DNA of 64,000 nt from Carnobacterium_B sp040274945 (GTDB taxonomy: Bacteria > Bacillota > Bacilli > Lactobacillales > Carnobacteriaceae), in assembly GCF_040274945.1 (NCBI RefSeq), contig NZ_JBEMAR010000005.1, forward strand, positions 124,001 to 188,000. Reading direction: 5' to 3'. Numbering within the stretch: the first letter of the stretch is position 1; each line of letters begins with the position of its first letter. Under the pieces are notes generated by a model. That model ran no database searches. It was not told where the DNA came from and was given only the letters and a program-made list of their open reading frames with translations. Made by a program: the position numbers and the translations under genes. Below, piece by piece: positions 1-7,985 of this stretch.

Positions 1-146
1 TTCCGTATCATGAAGCCTTAAGTTCTTTTATGTAATCTAATGAGTGTGTTTTGAAACAGAAGTTGCATTAAATGCATAAATAAATGAATTTCTTTCCGAA
101 ATGCAGTATACTAATGAAGAAACTAACTGCAAAAAGGAGCATTCGC

Positions 147-377
147 ATGTCAAAAGGAAATAAAAAAATTCAAGTAGAAGTAAAAGAAACCCCTAATAAT
201 AGAGAAGGTTTTGTTGAGTTAGAGCTTTATGTGAATGACGAAAAAATTGGTCAATTGCAACAAGAAGAAGGCCAAACTGTTACCGTAAAAACCAATTCAG
301 GAACAGAGTCTAAAGTAAGAACTGTCGATGAAGGCATAAATAAATTAATTATGGATTATAATTTACACCAAATGTAA
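147..377 (+). CDS. DUF2969 family small protein
   Basis: A 76-residue, highly charged soluble protein with no membrane segment or signal peptide. It looks like the DUF2969 family of lactic acid bacteria, which is often found beside rodA; rodA is two genes downstream here. The function of the family is not known to me. The ATG at 147 was chosen because AAAGGAG lies 8 bases upstream; an upstream in-frame ATG at 84 has no ribosome binding site and would add an unrelated basic tail. The gene ends just before a strong terminator, so it is probably monocistronic or the last gene of an operon entering from the left edge. Confidence 0.75.
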   Translation: MSKGNKKIQVEVKETPNNREGFVELELYVNDEKIGQLQQEEGQTVTVKTNSGTESKVRTVDEGINKLIMDYNLHQM

Positions 378-403
378 ATTTGAATGAGCAATAAACTGAA
401 TCT

Positions 404-441
404 AAAAGATCAATCCTACTTTAGGGTTGATCTTTTTTTTT
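404..441 (+). terminator. Rho-independent terminator after the DUF2969 gene
   Basis: A 14-bp stem (404-417 with 423-436, containing AGATCAA/TTGATCT) closes a short loop and runs into a T tract. Confidence 0.85.
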
Positions 442-535
442 ACTACATTGTTATTAAGAGCATCCTAAAAGCTTTTTGAACCCATCTATGCTATGCTTTT
501 TCTATACATAACTTAACGTAAAGGATGTGATTGTT

Positions 536-1522
536 TTGTCAACGAATGCAAAGTCAGCTTCTTTTAAAGATAGATTTAAGCATTTTTTAGAAGTACTAAA
601 ACCCAATTGGGCAAGAGCTGAAGTTTCATCAAATGCAGCTGAACTAGCTTACTTCACTCTATTATCCTTGTTTCCGATTTTATTGGTCGTAGCGAACGTT
701 ATTCCTCTCTTTCCAATAGATGCAGCAGATATATTGCCAATGGTAGAAACAGCTGTTCCACCAGATATATACAATGTTTTAGCTCCAATTCTAGAAAGTT
801 ATTTGAATAGTTCAAGCGGAGGCGCTATCTCTATTGGTTTGATTACGTCATTGTGGTCGGCCAGTAAAGCTTTTAATGCATTGCAAAATGTTTTAAATGA
901 CGTCTATGGAGTAGAAAAAAGGAATAATTTTATTATTGTTCGATTAGTTTCTTTCTTAGTACAATTAGCCATCGTGGCGATTGTAGGAGTTCTGATCTTC
1001 GTCTTTGTATTTGGTGAATTTATCTTATTATTCATCGAAGATTTTGTAGGAATCGAACTAGATTTTATTTTACAAATATTTAGTTTAAAATGGTTGGTTT
1101 TATTTATTGTCTTGATTCTAATCATTACAATGGTTTACTTCTTAGTACCAAATCACCGTATGCACATCAAGTATGCTCTTCCAGGAGCAGTATTTGCTAC
1201 GATAGGTTGGATGGTTTTATCACAAGCCTTCACACTTTATGTGCAATTCGCTGGAGGGGAAGCAGCTGCTAGTGCGACGTTTGGAGTCTTCATTGTTTTG
1301 ATGCTGTGGCTCTATTTATCGGCCATCATTTTACTGTTAGGTGCTCTGATCAATGCCGTTTACTTTGAAATTAAAACAGGTAAATCGGTTCAAGAAGTTA
1401 AGATTGAAAAAGATAATGAAGAGAAAGATGATAAGGAAAAAGAATATCCAGATGATTCAGAATCAATTCAACATAAAAAATTAGTGAAATTAAAAACAGT
1501 AGAAAAACATAAAGAAGACTGA
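536..1522 (+). CDS. YihY/BrkB family inner-membrane protein
   Basis: A polytopic membrane protein of about 328 residues of the YihY/BrkB family (once annotated as ribonuclease BN; now regarded as a membrane protein of unclear, possibly transport, role). After a basic N-terminus come about six hydrophobic segments, including the family-typical start of the domain with AYFTLLSLFP, then a strongly charged Glu/Lys/Asp tail from about residue 285 that is probably cytoplasmic. The start is taken as TTG at 536 because AAAGGATG (520-527) sits at the right distance; a GTG at 527 overlaps that site and is less likely. A terminator follows directly, so this is a single-gene unit. Confidence 0.8.
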   Translation: MSTNAKSASFKDRFKHFLEVLKPNWARAEVSSNAAELAYFTLLSLFPILLVVANVIPLFPIDAADILPMVETAVPPDIYNVLAPILESYLNSSSGGAISIGLITSLWSASKAFNALQNVLNDVYGVEKRNNFIIVRLVSFLVQLAIVAIVGVLIFVFVFGEFILLFIEDFVGIELDFILQIFSLKWLVLFIVLILIITMVYFLVPNHRMHIKYALPGAVFATIGWMVLSQAFTLYVQFAGGEAAASATFGVFIVLMLWLYLSAIILLLGALINAVYFEIKTGKSVQEVKIEKDNEEKDDKEKEYPDDSESIQHKKLVKLKTVEKHKED

Positions 1523-1548
1523 GTGAAGACTCAGTTTTCTTTTTCTTT
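1518..1548 (+). terminator. Terminator after yihY-like gene
   Basis: ACTGAGT (1518-1524) pairs with ACTCAGT (1529-1535), followed by a T-rich tract. The stem begins inside the last codons of the gene. Confidence 0.75.
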
Positions 1549-1691
1549 AGTCGTAGTTAATATAGAAGAGCTCTGTAAGATTTTTCTAAGAAAAGAGACA
1601 GCCCTTTTTTTTAGCTTGTTTTTCTTATATAATGGATGAAGTTTGAGGAAGACATTTTTTAATAGATAGGACACAAGGAGAATTTTAAAAA

Positions 1692-2867
1692 ATGACAGAA
1701 AATAAAGAAACAAAAATAGATTATGGGATTATCTTATCCGTATTGTTGCTAGCAATCATTAGTATTGCGACTATCTATTCAACCACTCATTTAACTGCGA
1801 ACGCTGGAATCGGTGCTACAGTGATGCAAATCATCTGGTACGTAGTTGGTGCAGTTGCCATCGTAGTGATCATGCAGTTTGATTCTGAGCAGTTATGGAA
1901 ACTTGCCCCGATAGCGTATGGATTTGGGCTTTTTCTATTAGTGTTGGTATTATTCTTTTATGACCGGCCTACTGAGTTAAGTACCGGAGCAAAAAGCTGG
2001 TTTAAGATAGGTCCATTAACCTTTCAGCCCTCGGAGATCATGAAAATAGCTTTTATTCTAATGCTGGCTCGTGTCGTTACAAAACACAACGGCGATTATC
2101 CAACTCATTACCCTAAAGCCGATTTTTTATTGATAGGTAAAATCATATTAACCTCTATTCCACCACTTGTACTTGTTATGTTACAAAATGACTTAGGTTC
2201 AACATTAGTCTTTATTGCCATTATTATTGGTTTAATGTTGATTTCAGGAGTTACTTGGAAAATTATTCTGCCACTATTTTCAGGAGTTGCCGCTCTTGGT
2301 GGAACCTTACTGGTATTAGTTGTATACAATCGTGACTTTTTATTGCGATTGGGTTTTAAACCGTATCAATTTTCTCGGATAGATTCCTGGTTGAATCCTT
2401 ACGGAGATTCAGGTGATACTTCTTATCAACTGATCCAAAGTATTAAAGCGATCGGGTCAGGTAAAATGTTTGGTAAAGGATTTGGGACATCAGAAGTGTA
2501 TGTGCCGGTTCGAGAGTCTGATATGATTTTTTCAACAATCGGAGAAAATTTTGGTTTTCTTGGCAGTTGTATTTTAATTTTTATCTACTTCTTACTGATC
2601 TATCAAATGATCCGCATTTGTTTTGATACGAAAAACGAATTTTATGCGTATATTGCAACCGGCGTTATCATGATGATTCTGTTCCATGTTTTTGAAAATG
2701 TTGGGATGAGTATTGGATTGCTTCCGTTAACTGGAATACCATTGCCATTTATTTCTCAAGGTGGAACGGCATTGTTAGGGAATATGATGGGTGTCGGACT
2801 CATTATGTCTATGAGGTACCATTACCGCAGTTACATGTTCTCTGAAGAAGATGAAGATTTCAAATAA
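1692..2867 (+). CDS. rodA: RodA/FtsW/SpoVE family peptidoglycan glycosyltransferase
   Basis: A 391-residue SEDS-family membrane protein with about ten transmembrane helices. SEDS proteins polymerise lipid II into glycan strands together with a class B penicillin-binding protein; RodA acts in side-wall elongation. Visible hallmarks include the STGAKSWFKIG segment with FQPSE (around residues 95-115), the large extracellular loop with DSWLNPYGDSGD and YQ, and the C-terminal TGIPLPFISQGGTALL motif. RodA is preferred over FtsW because it sits near a DUF2969 gene, as in lactobacilli, rather than in a division cluster. AAGGAG lies about 11 bases before the ATG. Its length is normal for the family. 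Confidence 0.88.
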   Translation: MTENKETKIDYGIILSVLLLAIISIATIYSTTHLTANAGIGATVMQIIWYVVGAVAIVVIMQFDSEQLWKLAPIAYGFGLFLLVLVLFFYDRPTELSTGAKSWFKIGPLTFQPSEIMKIAFILMLARVVTKHNGDYPTHYPKADFLLIGKIILTSIPPLVLVMLQNDLGSTLVFIAIIIGLMLISGVTWKIILPLFSGVAALGGTLLVLVVYNRDFLLRLGFKPYQFSRIDSWLNPYGDSGDTSYQLIQSIKAIGSGKMFGKGFGTSEVYVPVRESDMIFSTIGENFGFLGSCILIFIYFLLIYQMIRICFDTKNEFYAYIATGVIMMILFHVFENVGMSIGLLPLTGIPLPFISQGGTALLGNMMGVGLIMSMRYHYRSYMFSEEDEDFK

Positions 2868-2895
2868 AATGAGTACTGTATTGGAGTGAGTTTCA

Positions 2896-3252
2896 ATGCT
2901 TGAATTGTATCAACACCCGACGTGTTCAACCTGTAAGGCAGCAAGGAAATGGTTGGATGACCATTTAATCGAGTACCGTGCAATAAACATGATTGAGAAT
3001 CCACCAACACAGGAAACCTTGATTAACTTGATGAGCCAAACAGATCTACCAGTGCTTCGCTTTTTTAACACAAGTGGGAATCGCTACCGAGAGTTAGGAT
3101 TGAAAAATAGAGTGCCAAACATGAACATAACCGAATGCGCAGCCGTTTTGGCTTCAGATGGGATGCTGATCAAAAGACCTTTGTTGACTGATGGCAAGAG
3201 AACAACTCTTGGTTTTAAAGAAGATATCTATGAACAGACTTGGATAAAATAA
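2896..3252 (+). CDS. ArsC/Spx-like thioredoxin-fold protein (YusI type)
   Basis: A 118-residue thioredoxin-fold protein of the ArsC/Spx/MgsR family. The CxxC at residues 10-13 (HPTCSTCK) and the KRPLLTDG segment near residue 95 are family hallmarks. Spx members bind the RNA polymerase alpha C-terminal domain under thiol stress, while YusI-type members are of unknown function; the sequence does not decide between them. It begins 28 bases after rodA and its end runs into the region of the gcvH-like gene, a pairing also found in Bacillus (yusI-gcvH). A TGGAGTGAG ribosome binding site precedes the ATG. Confidence 0.78.
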   Translation: MLELYQHPTCSTCKAARKWLDDHLIEYRAINMIENPPTQETLINLMSQTDLPVLRFFNTSGNRYRELGLKNRVPNMNITECAAVLASDGMLIKRPLLTDGKRTTLGFKEDIYEQTWIK

Positions 3253-3275
3253 AGAACCAGAATGGAGCGATCGAA

Positions 3276-3626
3276 TTGGAAAAGCAAATGAAATATAGTG
3301 AAAACGGCTTATGGGTATTAAAAGAAGGCGACAATTACCGTATTGGATTATCTGAAAAAGGGCAAGATGATTTAGGCGAAGTTATGTTTGTTGAACTTCC
3401 AAATACGCTAGATGAAGTAAGAGAAAATGATGTCTTATTAGGAGTCGAAGGGGCAAAAGCTGTTACTGAACTGTTGTCTCCATTAACGGGTGTAGTGGTT
3501 CGATTCCATGCAGAACTAACAGACAATCCTGAAAAACTAAATAGCATGGACAAAAACGACAATTGGATTCTTGAATTAAAAGACGTAGAACCGGATGCTT
3601 TTGAAAAATTGTCGGCTGAAGTCTAG
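3276..3626 (+). CDS. gcvH: Glycine cleavage H-like lipoyl carrier protein
   Basis: A lipoyl-domain protein of about 116 residues. The lipoylation lysine is Lys61 in GVEGAKAVTELL, followed by SPLTG as in H proteins, and the C-terminal half has the expected LNxxDxxxxWIxxL pattern. H proteins carry aminomethyl groups in glycine cleavage, and in Firmicutes they also serve as the hub that passes octanoyl/lipoyl groups on to other complexes. No gcvT or gcvP is nearby, so the lipoyl-relay role is inferred. The start is taken as TTG at 3276 because GGAG (3264-3267) is correctly spaced; a longer frame from 3240 overlaps the previous gene and has no ribosome binding site. Confidence 0.85.
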   Translation: MEKQMKYSENGLWVLKEGDNYRIGLSEKGQDDLGEVMFVELPNTLDEVRENDVLLGVEGAKAVTELLSPLTGVVVRFHAELTDNPEKLNSMDKNDNWILELKDVEPDAFEKLSAEV

Positions 3627-3635
3627 AAATTAAAG

Positions 3636-3664
3636 TTGACAGAAAAAATATGCTCTGTTAAAAT
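3636..3664 (+). promoter_or_regulatory. Sigma-A promoter of the metNPQ operon
   Basis: TTGACA (3636-3641), a 17-base spacer and TAAAAT (3659-3664). It starts just after the gcvH stop and drives the T-box leader. Confidence 0.8.
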
Positions 3665-3682
3665 ATGTTAAATATCAATAAC

Positions 3683-3977
3683 GCGATGATAAGAAGAGTA
3701 CGTTCGTAATAACCATTTATAGAGAGCCTTGTTTGCTGGAAAAAGGTAATGGGAATTGAGCCGAAGATGGTCTTTGAGCAGAATAAGTGAATGCTTTGCA
3801 TAAGCCTATTCCGGGTGCACCCGATAACGTGCCACAGTATAAAAAAGTTGAAAAATACTTGAGTACTGTATGAGGTTGATTTAGTGATGAATCAGCAAAT
3901 TAAGGTGGTAACACGAAAAGTCAGAACTTTCGTCCTTATAGTAAGCAGTGCGCTTAGTATAAGGGCGAAAGTTTTTT
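3683..3977 (+). promoter_or_regulatory. T-box riboswitch, methionine-specific
   Basis: All T-box landmarks are present in order: GATGATAAGAAGAGTA near 3685, AGAGAGCC near 3721, GCTGGAAAAAGG near 3735, a specifier loop whose codon reads ATG (3767-3769) directly before GTCTTTGAGC, and the core AAGGTGGTAACACG at 3902-3915. The bulge TGGT would pair with an NCCA end having discriminator A, which fits tRNA-Met. The terminator is the 16-bp stem 3925-3940/3957-3972 followed by T's. Uncharged tRNA-Met should stabilise the antiterminator and allow metNPQ expression. Confidence 0.92.
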
Positions 3978-4007
3978 TATTTGAATGAATTAGGAGGTGG
4001 ATCAAAA

Positions 4008-5048
4008 GTGATTGAACTAACAAATATAAAAAAAGTATTTCAAACAAAACAAGGCAGTTTAACGGCTGTCAAAGATATCAATGTTTCCATCAAAGATGGT
4101 GAAATTTATGGAATCGTTGGGTATTCTGGAGCTGGAAAGAGTACATTGGTCCGAATGTTCAATGGACTAGAAACACCAACAGACGGTACAGTAGCTATTG
4201 AAGGAAACATTATTTCACAATTAAAAGGAAAAAAGCTCAGAAAAGAACGCCAGAAAATCGGGATGATCTTTCAACATTTCAACCTGTTATGGTCTAGGAC
4301 AGTTGAAGAAAATATTCTTTTTCCGCTTGAATTGGCAAAAATTCCTAAAAAAGAACGTGAAGCTAAAGCCAAAGAACTTATTGGTTTAGTAGGGTTAGAA
4401 GGAAGAGAAAAAGCTTATCCGTCGCAACTTTCAGGTGGTCAAAAACAGCGGGTTGGAATTGCGCGAGCACTCGCTAACGATCCAACATTATTGCTTTGTG
4501 ACGAGGCAACAAGTGCACTGGATCCACAGACTACAGATGAAGTACTCGATTTACTATTGGATATCAACAAGCGTTTAAACCTAACGATTGTCTTGATCAC
4601 ACATGAGATGCACGTGATTCGTAAAATTTGTGACAAGGTTGCAGTTATGGATGATGGGAAAATTGTTGAAGAAGGTTCTGTCATTGATGTATTCAAAAAA
4701 CCACAACAAGACATTACTAAACGCTTTATTCGCCAAGATGCAAATCCAGACAGTGAAGATACCGATATGATTTTTGAAGAATTGTTGGCAGAATATCCTG
4801 AAGGAAAAATTGTTCACTTAACGTTCCATGGGCAACAAGCCAAGATGCCGATTATGTCAAAAATCGTTCGAGAAGATGGCGTCGATTTAAGTATCATTCA
4901 AGGAAGTATTCAACAAACACAAGATGGCACAATTGGATCGCTTTATGTTCAACTAACGGGTGAAAGTCAAAGAATCGAAGTGGCTATTGAAGAATTAAGA
5001 AAACTTGAGGTAGAAGTAGAGGTGGTAGAACATGTTGTCGAAACTTAA
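4008..5048 (+). CDS. metN: Methionine ABC transporter ATP-binding protein MetN
   Basis: A 346-residue ABC ATPase. Walker A is GYSGAGKST, the signature is LSGGQKQRVGIARAL, and Walker B/D-loop is LLLCDEATSALDPQT; a C-terminal NIL domain of about 80 residues binds methionine and inhibits uptake when the pool is full. It energises import through MetP with the lipoprotein MetQ. The GTG at 4008 is preferred because TAGGAGGTGG lies just upstream; a frame from ATG 3981 would translate through the ribosome binding site. The Met T-box upstream confirms the substrate class. metP overlaps its end by 17 bases. Confidence 0.95.
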   Translation: MIELTNIKKVFQTKQGSLTAVKDINVSIKDGEIYGIVGYSGAGKSTLVRMFNGLETPTDGTVAIEGNIISQLKGKKLRKERQKIGMIFQHFNLLWSRTVEENILFPLELAKIPKKEREAKAKELIGLVGLEGREKAYPSQLSGGQKQRVGIARALANDPTLLLCDEATSALDPQTTDEVLDLLLDINKRLNLTIVLITHEMHVIRKICDKVAVMDDGKIVEEGSVIDVFKKPQQDITKRFIRQDANPDSEDTDMIFEELLAEYPEGKIVHLTFHGQQAKMPIMSKIVREDGVDLSIIQGSIQQTQDGTIGSLYVQLTGESQRIEVAIEELRKLEVEVEVVEHVVET

Positions 5049-5736
5049 TTTAGGAACGAGTGTTTTATCACAATACTTTGATTTTTCAGAAGTTGATTGG
5101 GAAAAAATGCAAGAGGCAACGATAGAGACGATCGGTATGACGATTGGTTCAGTAGTCATTATCTTTTTTGCAGGTTTGCTGCTAGGTTTACTATTGTATG
5201 AAACAAATGGGAAAGATACATTGGCAGCTAAAACACTTTACAGAGTCGTCGCTATTTTAGTCAATGTCTTCCGTTCTATTCCTTTTATTATTTTAATTGT
5301 GTTATTGCTTCCAGTTACCAAAACACTTGTAGGCTCAATTACTGGTCCAACAGCAGCATTACCAGCATTAATCATTGCTTCATCTCCATTTTTTGCACGA
5401 TTGGTTGAAATTGGGTTTCGAGAAATCGATAAAGGTGTTGTTGAAGCCGCTGAAGCAATGGGGGCCAATAAATGGCAAATTATTTATAAAGTCTTGATTC
5501 CAGAAAGTTTGCCAGCTATTGTATCAGGAATTACAGTCACAACCATTTCTTTAGTGGGGTATACGGCAATGGCTGGTGTGATTGGAGCAGGCGGTTTAGG
5601 AAACCTCGCTTATCTTGATGGGTTCCAGCGAAATCAAAGTACAGTAGTTTTAGTCGCAACGTTAATCATTTTAGTCATCGTCTTTATTATACAAGCTATT
5701 GGAGATGTGATCGTTAAGAAAGTGGATAAACGTTAA
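5032..5736 (+). CDS. metP: Methionine ABC transporter permease MetP (MetI)
   Basis: A 234-residue permease with an N-terminal soluble stretch and about five membrane helices. The BPD-transporter coupling (EAA) motif is EAAEAMGANKWQIIYKVLIPES around residues 140-160, and the end matches the MetI family. It begins inside the end of metN, so the two are translationally coupled. It forms the membrane channel for D/L-methionine uptake. The length is typical. A hairpin (5738-5747 with 5764-5772) follows in the 114-base gap before metQ and could adjust the relative amounts of channel and binding protein. Confidence 0.94.
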   Translation: MLSKLNLGTSVLSQYFDFSEVDWEKMQEATIETIGMTIGSVVIIFFAGLLLGLLLYETNGKDTLAAKTLYRVVAILVNVFRSIPFIILIVLLLPVTKTLVGSITGPTAALPALIIASSPFFARLVEIGFREIDKGVVEAAEAMGANKWQIIYKVLIPESLPAIVSGITVTTISLVGYTAMAGVIGAGGLGNLAYLDGFQRNQSTVVLVATLIILVIVFIIQAIGDVIVKKVDKR

Positions 5737-5850
5737 ACAGCTAAGTGAAAAACGAACAACCATCACTAGCTGATTAAAAAGCACTACCGCAGTTTAAATA
5801 GGGGATTTAAAAAGCATTAAAAAAATTAGAAAAAATAGGGGGATTTAAAG

Positions 5851-6696
5851 ATGAAAAAGAAAACAATCTTATCAGCATTAGTAACAACAGGAGTAGTATT
5901 AACATTAGCTGCTTGTGGCAACGAAGAAAGCAGTACTGAATCAAGTGGTTCAGGAGCAGAAGAAACAACAATCAAAATTGGGGCTAGCAACGTGCCGCAT
6001 GCTGAAATCTTAGAATTCGCTGCGCCAATTCTTGAAGAAGAAGGTATTACATTAGATATCACTACTTACAATGATTATGTTATACCAAACGTGGCATTAG
6101 ATGAAGGCGAAATTGATGCCAACTACTTCCAACATATTCCATTTTTTGATGCAGCTGTAGAAGAAAACGGTTATGATTTTGTGAATGCTGGAAGCATTCA
6201 TATCGAACCGTTAGCAATCTTTTCTCAACGTTATGAAAGTTTAGAAGATGTAGAAGATGGCGCAACTGTCTTAGTCAGCAACAACCAAGCAGACTGGGGC
6301 CGAGTGATCGGAATCTTCCAAGAAGCAGGTCTAGTAACCGTGAAAGATGGCGTAGACCTTACAACAGCTACGTTTGATGACATTGAAGAAAACCCTAAGA
6401 ACTTGGAATTTGAATATGAAAATGATCCAGCATTGATGACAACATTGTACCAACAAGATGAAGCAGAACTAATTGCCATCAACTCAAACTTTGCTGTAGA
6501 TCAAGATATCAGCCCGCTTGACGATTCAGTTGCTATTGAAAGTTCGTCTTCTCCTTATGCAAATATTATTGCTGTACGTTCAGAAGATGCTGAAGATCCA
6601 GCTATTTTGAAATTGATAGAAGTATTGAAATCTGAAGAAGTACAAGATTTCATCTTAGAAGAATGGGATGGAGCAGTTGTTCCCGTAGAAGAATAA
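5851..6696 (+). CDS. metQ: Methionine-binding lipoprotein MetQ (NlpA family)
   Basis: A 281-residue extracytoplasmic substrate-binding lipoprotein. The signal peptide ends in the lipobox LAAC with acylated Cys22, followed by a Ser/Glu-rich linker. The NlpA fold is recognised by KIGASNVPHAEIL, DANYFQHIPFF and the NNQADWGR segment. It delivers methionine to MetNP. AGGGGGAT precedes the ATG. It is the last gene of the T-box-controlled operon and is followed by a terminator. Confidence 0.94.
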   Translation: MKKKTILSALVTTGVVLTLAACGNEESSTESSGSGAEETTIKIGASNVPHAEILEFAAPILEEEGITLDITTYNDYVIPNVALDEGEIDANYFQHIPFFDAAVEENGYDFVNAGSIHIEPLAIFSQRYESLEDVEDGATVLVSNNQADWGRVIGIFQEAGLVTVKDGVDLTTATFDDIEENPKNLEFEYENDPALMTTLYQQDEAELIAINSNFAVDQDISPLDDSVAIESSSSPYANIIAVRSEDAEDPAILKLIEVLKSEEVQDFILEEWDGAVVPVEE

Positions 6697-6703
6697 GCTA
6701 AAT

Positions 6704-6742
6704 AAAAGTAAGAAGCAGATAAAATAGCTTCTTACTTTTTTT
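6704..6742 (+). terminator. Terminator of the metNPQ operon
   Basis: AAAAGTAAGAAGC (6704-6716) pairs with GCTTCTTACTTTT (6727-6739) and runs into T's. Confidence 0.85.
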
Positions 6743-6760
6743 GTGCTGGAAAATGTACTG

Positions 6761-6790
6761 AATTTCTGGAGGAATAGGGATTGTTTGTAG
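6761..6790. repeat. Degenerate solo copy of an inverted-repeat terminus
   Basis: About 25 of 30 bases match the reverse complement of the right terminus of the element at 13577-13736 (shared core TTTCTGGAGGAATA, then GGA.TG.TTGTAG). It lies directly after the metQ terminator. Confidence 0.5.
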
Positions 6791-6816
6791 AAAGCCATGA
6801 GGACGTTGTTGCTGTT

Positions 6817-7788
6817 TTATTTTGTTGTTTTACGTACGATTAAAGTAAAGGCTAGTTCTTCGGGTGTTAACTTTTGTAAAGACAGATCATTGTTGATCAT
6901 CTTAAACGCATTTTCGGCTTGCTTATGTATGGAGTAATCAATCGTTGTGATGTCTAACAAATGTGAGATTTCAATATTATCAAAACCAATCACTGAAAAA
7001 TCTTCAGGCAACGAGTACCCTAAACGTTTTGCTTGCGAAACTAAACCAGCTGCAACAGCGTCAGAGCTTGTCATGAAGGCATCGGGCTTGATTTTTTGTT
7101 CGGCTAACCAATGAGCAATGTGCTCACCATCTTGGATGCTGTTGATATTATTGAACAATTCGGGTGAATGTGGGGTCAAGTCGTACTTTTTACAAAAATA
7201 TTCATAAGCTTTGATTCGGCTTTTAGTATTCAATCGTCGAATATCGCTGTATAGATTAATAATAGTGCGGCACCCGTTAGCGTAAAGATGTTCAAGACCC
7301 AAAAGATAACCATCATATTGGTCAATAAAAACAGACGAAATACAAGGAGATTTGACTCTCTGCCAAGTAACGATAGGTCCATATTTTGTATACGATTCAA
7401 TGGTTGACCAATCATTCGAGCGAATAATCAAAAAAATACCATCTAATTGTTTACTGCGCATCAGCTCTAAAGCATTTAATTCTTTTTTAGGATCATTTTC
7501 AGTTAAGTAGAGAATGACCGTATACCCTTTTTTTTGGGCAGCTAATGTAAAATTTTTGACTAAGACAGTAATGGTCTCAGTAATATTCGGTGCAATGATG
7601 CCAATGGTTTTGGTCGCTCCTTTTTTCAACGAAATCGCTTGACTGTTCGGAACGTAATCTAATTTTTCGACAGCGCTTTCGACTTTTTGGCGAGTAATAT
7701 GGCTGACATAACCATTATTGTTAATGACCCTTGAAACGGTAGCAGAAGATACACCAGCAATTTTTGCAATATCTTTCATATTCGTCAT
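6817..7788 (-). CDS. LacI/GalR family transcriptional regulator
   Basis: A 323-residue repressor. The N-terminal LacI helix-turn-helix (MKDIAKIAGVSSATVSRVIN, residues 4-23) and hinge helix are followed by a periplasmic-binding-protein-like sugar domain containing the family pattern DAFMTSSDAVAAGL and FSVIGFDN. It is divergent from the GH4/PTS genes and so probably controls them in response to a beta-glucoside phosphate or related sugar. ATG at 7788 has AGAGG about 8 bases upstream. Candidate operators lie in the divergent gap at 7805-7818 and 7919-7932. The actual inducer is unknown. Confidence 0.88.
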   Translation of the reverse strand: MTNMKDIAKIAGVSSATVSRVINNNGYVSHITRQKVESAVEKLDYVPNSQAISLKKGATKTIGIIAPNITETITVLVKNFTLAAQKKGYTVILYLTENDPKKELNALELMRSKQLDGIFLIIRSNDWSTIESYTKYGPIVTWQRVKSPCISSVFIDQYDGYLLGLEHLYANGCRTIINLYSDIRRLNTKSRIKAYEYFCKKYDLTPHSPELFNNINSIQDGEHIAHWLAEQKIKPDAFMTSSDAVAAGLVSQAKRLGYSLPEDFSVIGFDNIEISHLLDITTIDYSIHKQAENAFKMINNDLSLQKLTPEELAFTLIVRKTTK

Positions 7789-7804
7789 TTCGAAAACCTC
7801 TTTC

Positions 7805-7818
7805 TGTAACCGGTTGTA
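7805..7818. promoter_or_regulatory. Candidate LacI-type operator 1
   Basis: TGTAACCGGTTGTA has a perfect AACCGGTT core with the CG centre typical of LacI-family sites. It lies 17 bases upstream of the regulator start and would suit autoregulation. Confidence 0.5.
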
Positions 7819-7912
7819 TAGTAATCAGTATACCAAATGATGGGTAGAAAAAATACGCAGAACACAGCGAAGAAAAATCCTGAATTTTTTTTGACAAATA
7901 AAAAGTTTGTGC

Positions 7913-7943
7913 TTGACATGTAATGCATTACATAAACTATAGT
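7913..7943 (+). promoter_or_regulatory. Promoter of the GH4 gene with embedded palindromic operator 2
   Basis: A consensus -35 TTGACA (7913-7918) is followed by the perfect 14-bp palindrome TGTAATGCATTACA (7919-7932) and then a -10-like stretch (AACTAT or TATAGT, 7935-7943). The palindrome shares the TGTAA-N4-TT half-sites of operator 1 and would block RNA polymerase. Confidence 0.55.
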
Positions 7944-7955
7944 AAATGTAGGAAG

Positions 7956-7969
7956 TGAAAACGTTTTAA
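7956..7969 (+). promoter_or_regulatory. Candidate cre (CcpA) site upstream of GH4 gene
   Basis: TGAAAACGTTTTAA matches the cre consensus TGWAARCGYTWNCW at all but one position. It sits between the promoter and the ribosome binding site, where CcpA would act as a repressor. Confidence 0.6.
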
Positions 7970-7985
7970 TAAGGAGGAAGAATAA

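Noticed and set aside
1..21. Possible 3' end of an upstream gene (open frame to TAA at 19-21)
   Set aside because: Only six codons are visible, which is too little to support a call.
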